Shown here one piece after another: positions 6,048 to 6,859 of a stretch of DNA of 6,859 nucleotides. The position numbers and the translations under genes were made by a program. The notes under the pieces are model-generated. The model did no database searches. It was not told where the DNA came from and saw only the letters and a list, made by a program, of their open reading frames with translations. The stretch spans positions 1 through 6,859 of the forward strand of contig USTC01000055.1 in the NCBI GenBank assembly GCA_900557505.1. The letters are read 5' to 3'. Positions within the stretch are counted from its first letter, which is position 1; every line of letters starts with the position of its first letter. The stretch is from an uncultured Collinsella sp. GTDB lineage: Bacteria > Actinomycetota > Coriobacteriia > Coriobacteriales > Coriobacteriaceae.

Positions 6048-6812
6048 ATGATAGGGATCGGGATCGATATCGGGTCTACGGCGGCTAAGGCTGCTGTGGT
6101 CGACGGGGAGGGTTCGGTGGCGTGGACGTGCGTGCAGCCAACCGGGTTCTCCTCGGTCGATGCGGCCGAGCGCCTACGCGGCGAGCTCGCCGCAGCCGGC
6201 TATGACGTGACGGGCGACGGTGTTCGCGTGGTCGCGACCGGCTACGGCCGTGTCGCCGTGCCCTATGCGCACAAGGTCGTGACCGAGATTACCTGCCACG
6301 GCACCGGTGCCGTGCGCCTGTTTGGCGATCACGGCACGGTGATTGACGTGGGCGGCCAGGACACCAAGGTCATCCAGGTTAAGGGCGGCCGCGTGGCCAA
6401 ATTTGCCATGAACGACAAGTGCGCTGCCGGAACGGGGCGCTTTTTGGAGATCATGGCCGACCGCCTAGGCATTTCCCAGCAGCAGATGGCCGACCTGGCG
6501 CGTTCCGGCGAGCCCACCAAGATCAGCAGCATGTGCACGGTGTTTGCCGAAAGCGAGGTTATCAGCCTGATCGGTCGCGGTGAGCCACGCGAGAACATTG
6601 CGCGTGGCGTGATCGACAGCGTGGTCTCGCGCGTGGCGACCATGGCTGGGCAGGCGGCGGGCGCTCCGTACTATCTGACCGGTGGCCTGTGCGAGAACCC
6701 CTACGTTGTGGAGCGGCTGGCCGCGCTGCTGGGGTCGCCGGTCACCACCTCGCCCCAGGCCCGCTTTGCCGGTGCCATCGGTGCGGCGATTCGCGCACAG
6801 GCGCTCAATTAA
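6048..6812 (+). CDS. ATP-dependent activator of 2-hydroxyacyl-CoA dehydratase / double-cubane protein (HgdC/YjiL type, BadF/BadG/BcrA/BcrD ATPase family)
   Basis: This 254-residue ASKHA-fold ATPase is typical in length for HgdC/YjiL-like activators (about 255-260). Motifs in order are phosphate-1 GIDIGSTAAK (5-14), ATGYGR (63-68), phosphate-2 IDVGGQDTK (99-107), NDKCAAGTGRFLE (122-134), SSMCTVFAESEV (160-171) and adenosine-site LTGG (210-213). Cys125 and Cys163 correspond to the two Cys per subunit that hold one [4Fe-4S] cluster between two monomers in this family. ATP hydrolysis would push an electron from that cluster into the partner protein, most likely the one at 4730-5893. It acts in the cytoplasm, is oxygen-sensitive, and is probably recharged by ferredoxin or flavodoxin. 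ATG 6048 is preceded by GGGAG (6037-6041) at 6 nt. The upstream hairpin repeat separates it from its partner but no clear promoter does, so co-transcription is likely. Confidence 0.92.
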   Translation: MIGIGIDIGSTAAKAAVVDGEGSVAWTCVQPTGFSSVDAAERLRGELAAAGYDVTGDGVRVVATGYGRVAVPYAHKVVTEITCHGTGAVRLFGDHGTVIDVGGQDTKVIQVKGGRVAKFAMNDKCAAGTGRFLEIMADRLGISQQQMADLARSGEPTKISSMCTVFAESEVISLIGRGEPRENIARGVIDSVVSRVATMAGQAAGAPYYLTGGLCENPYVVERLAALLGSPVTTSPQARFAGAIGAAIRAQALN

Positions 6813-6847
6813 TGCATCCGCTGCAGGCTCGCATTCATGCGTATACT

Positions 6848-6859
6848 GGGAGAAAATGA
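6848..6859 (+). other. possible start of a further gene running off the window
   Basis: GGGAG (6848-6852) precedes ATG 6856-6858 by 3 nt at the very edge of the window, and TATACT (6842-6847) just before it resembles a -10 hexamer. No credible -35 is seen, and only four bases of the supposed gene are available, so nothing can be said about its product. Confidence 0.3.

Overview
The window looks like chromosomal DNA from a GC-rich anaerobic gut actinobacterium, most likely class Coriobacteriia (a Collinsella-type genome). This is an inference from GC-biased codons, molybdate transport genes next to oxygen-sensitive 2-hydroxyacyl-CoA dehydratase-type iron-sulfur proteins, and general gene style; no taxonomic marker is present. 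All convincing genes are on the + strand.

Region 1 (1-2815) is a molybdate ABC transporter operon: the C-terminus of the binding protein (modA), a permease (modB) with an unusual secreted-type N-terminal domain of about 180 residues, and the ATPase (modC). It closes with a strong hairpin at 2778-2810.

Region 2 (2816-3220) is a long regulatory interval. It holds AT-rich palindromes, a promoter-like pair of hexamers framed by an 8-bp inverted repeat, a 22-codon Arg-rich leader ORF with a near-ideal Shine-Dalgarno, and an RNA leader. In that leader the end of the small ORF forms one arm of a hairpin, and an upstream segment is exactly complementary to the ribosome-binding region of the next gene. 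It reads like an attenuator or translational switch.

Region 3 (3221-6812) encodes two paralogous HgdB/YjiM-like proteins (2-hydroxyacyl-CoA dehydratase / double-cubane-cluster family) followed by their ATP-dependent activator (HgdC/YjiL type). The second paralogue and the activator look intact and would form a working pair: the activator uses ATP to drive low-potential electron transfer into the cluster protein. The first paralogue is broken. About 98 bp, reading as a fragment of an unrelated ABC-transporter ATPase (STHIIEDVQSVCD...GTILYTGTP), replaces a short conserved segment, introduces a stop and shifts the frame. Each paralogue is followed by a copy of a roughly 100-nt hairpin-forming repeat, 88% identical over 90 ungapped positions, with paired changes in the arms.

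The main points for follow-up are the patchwork ABC-ATPase insertion, the leader-peptide/anti-Shine-Dalgarno leader, the repeated hairpin element, and the ModB N-terminal domain.
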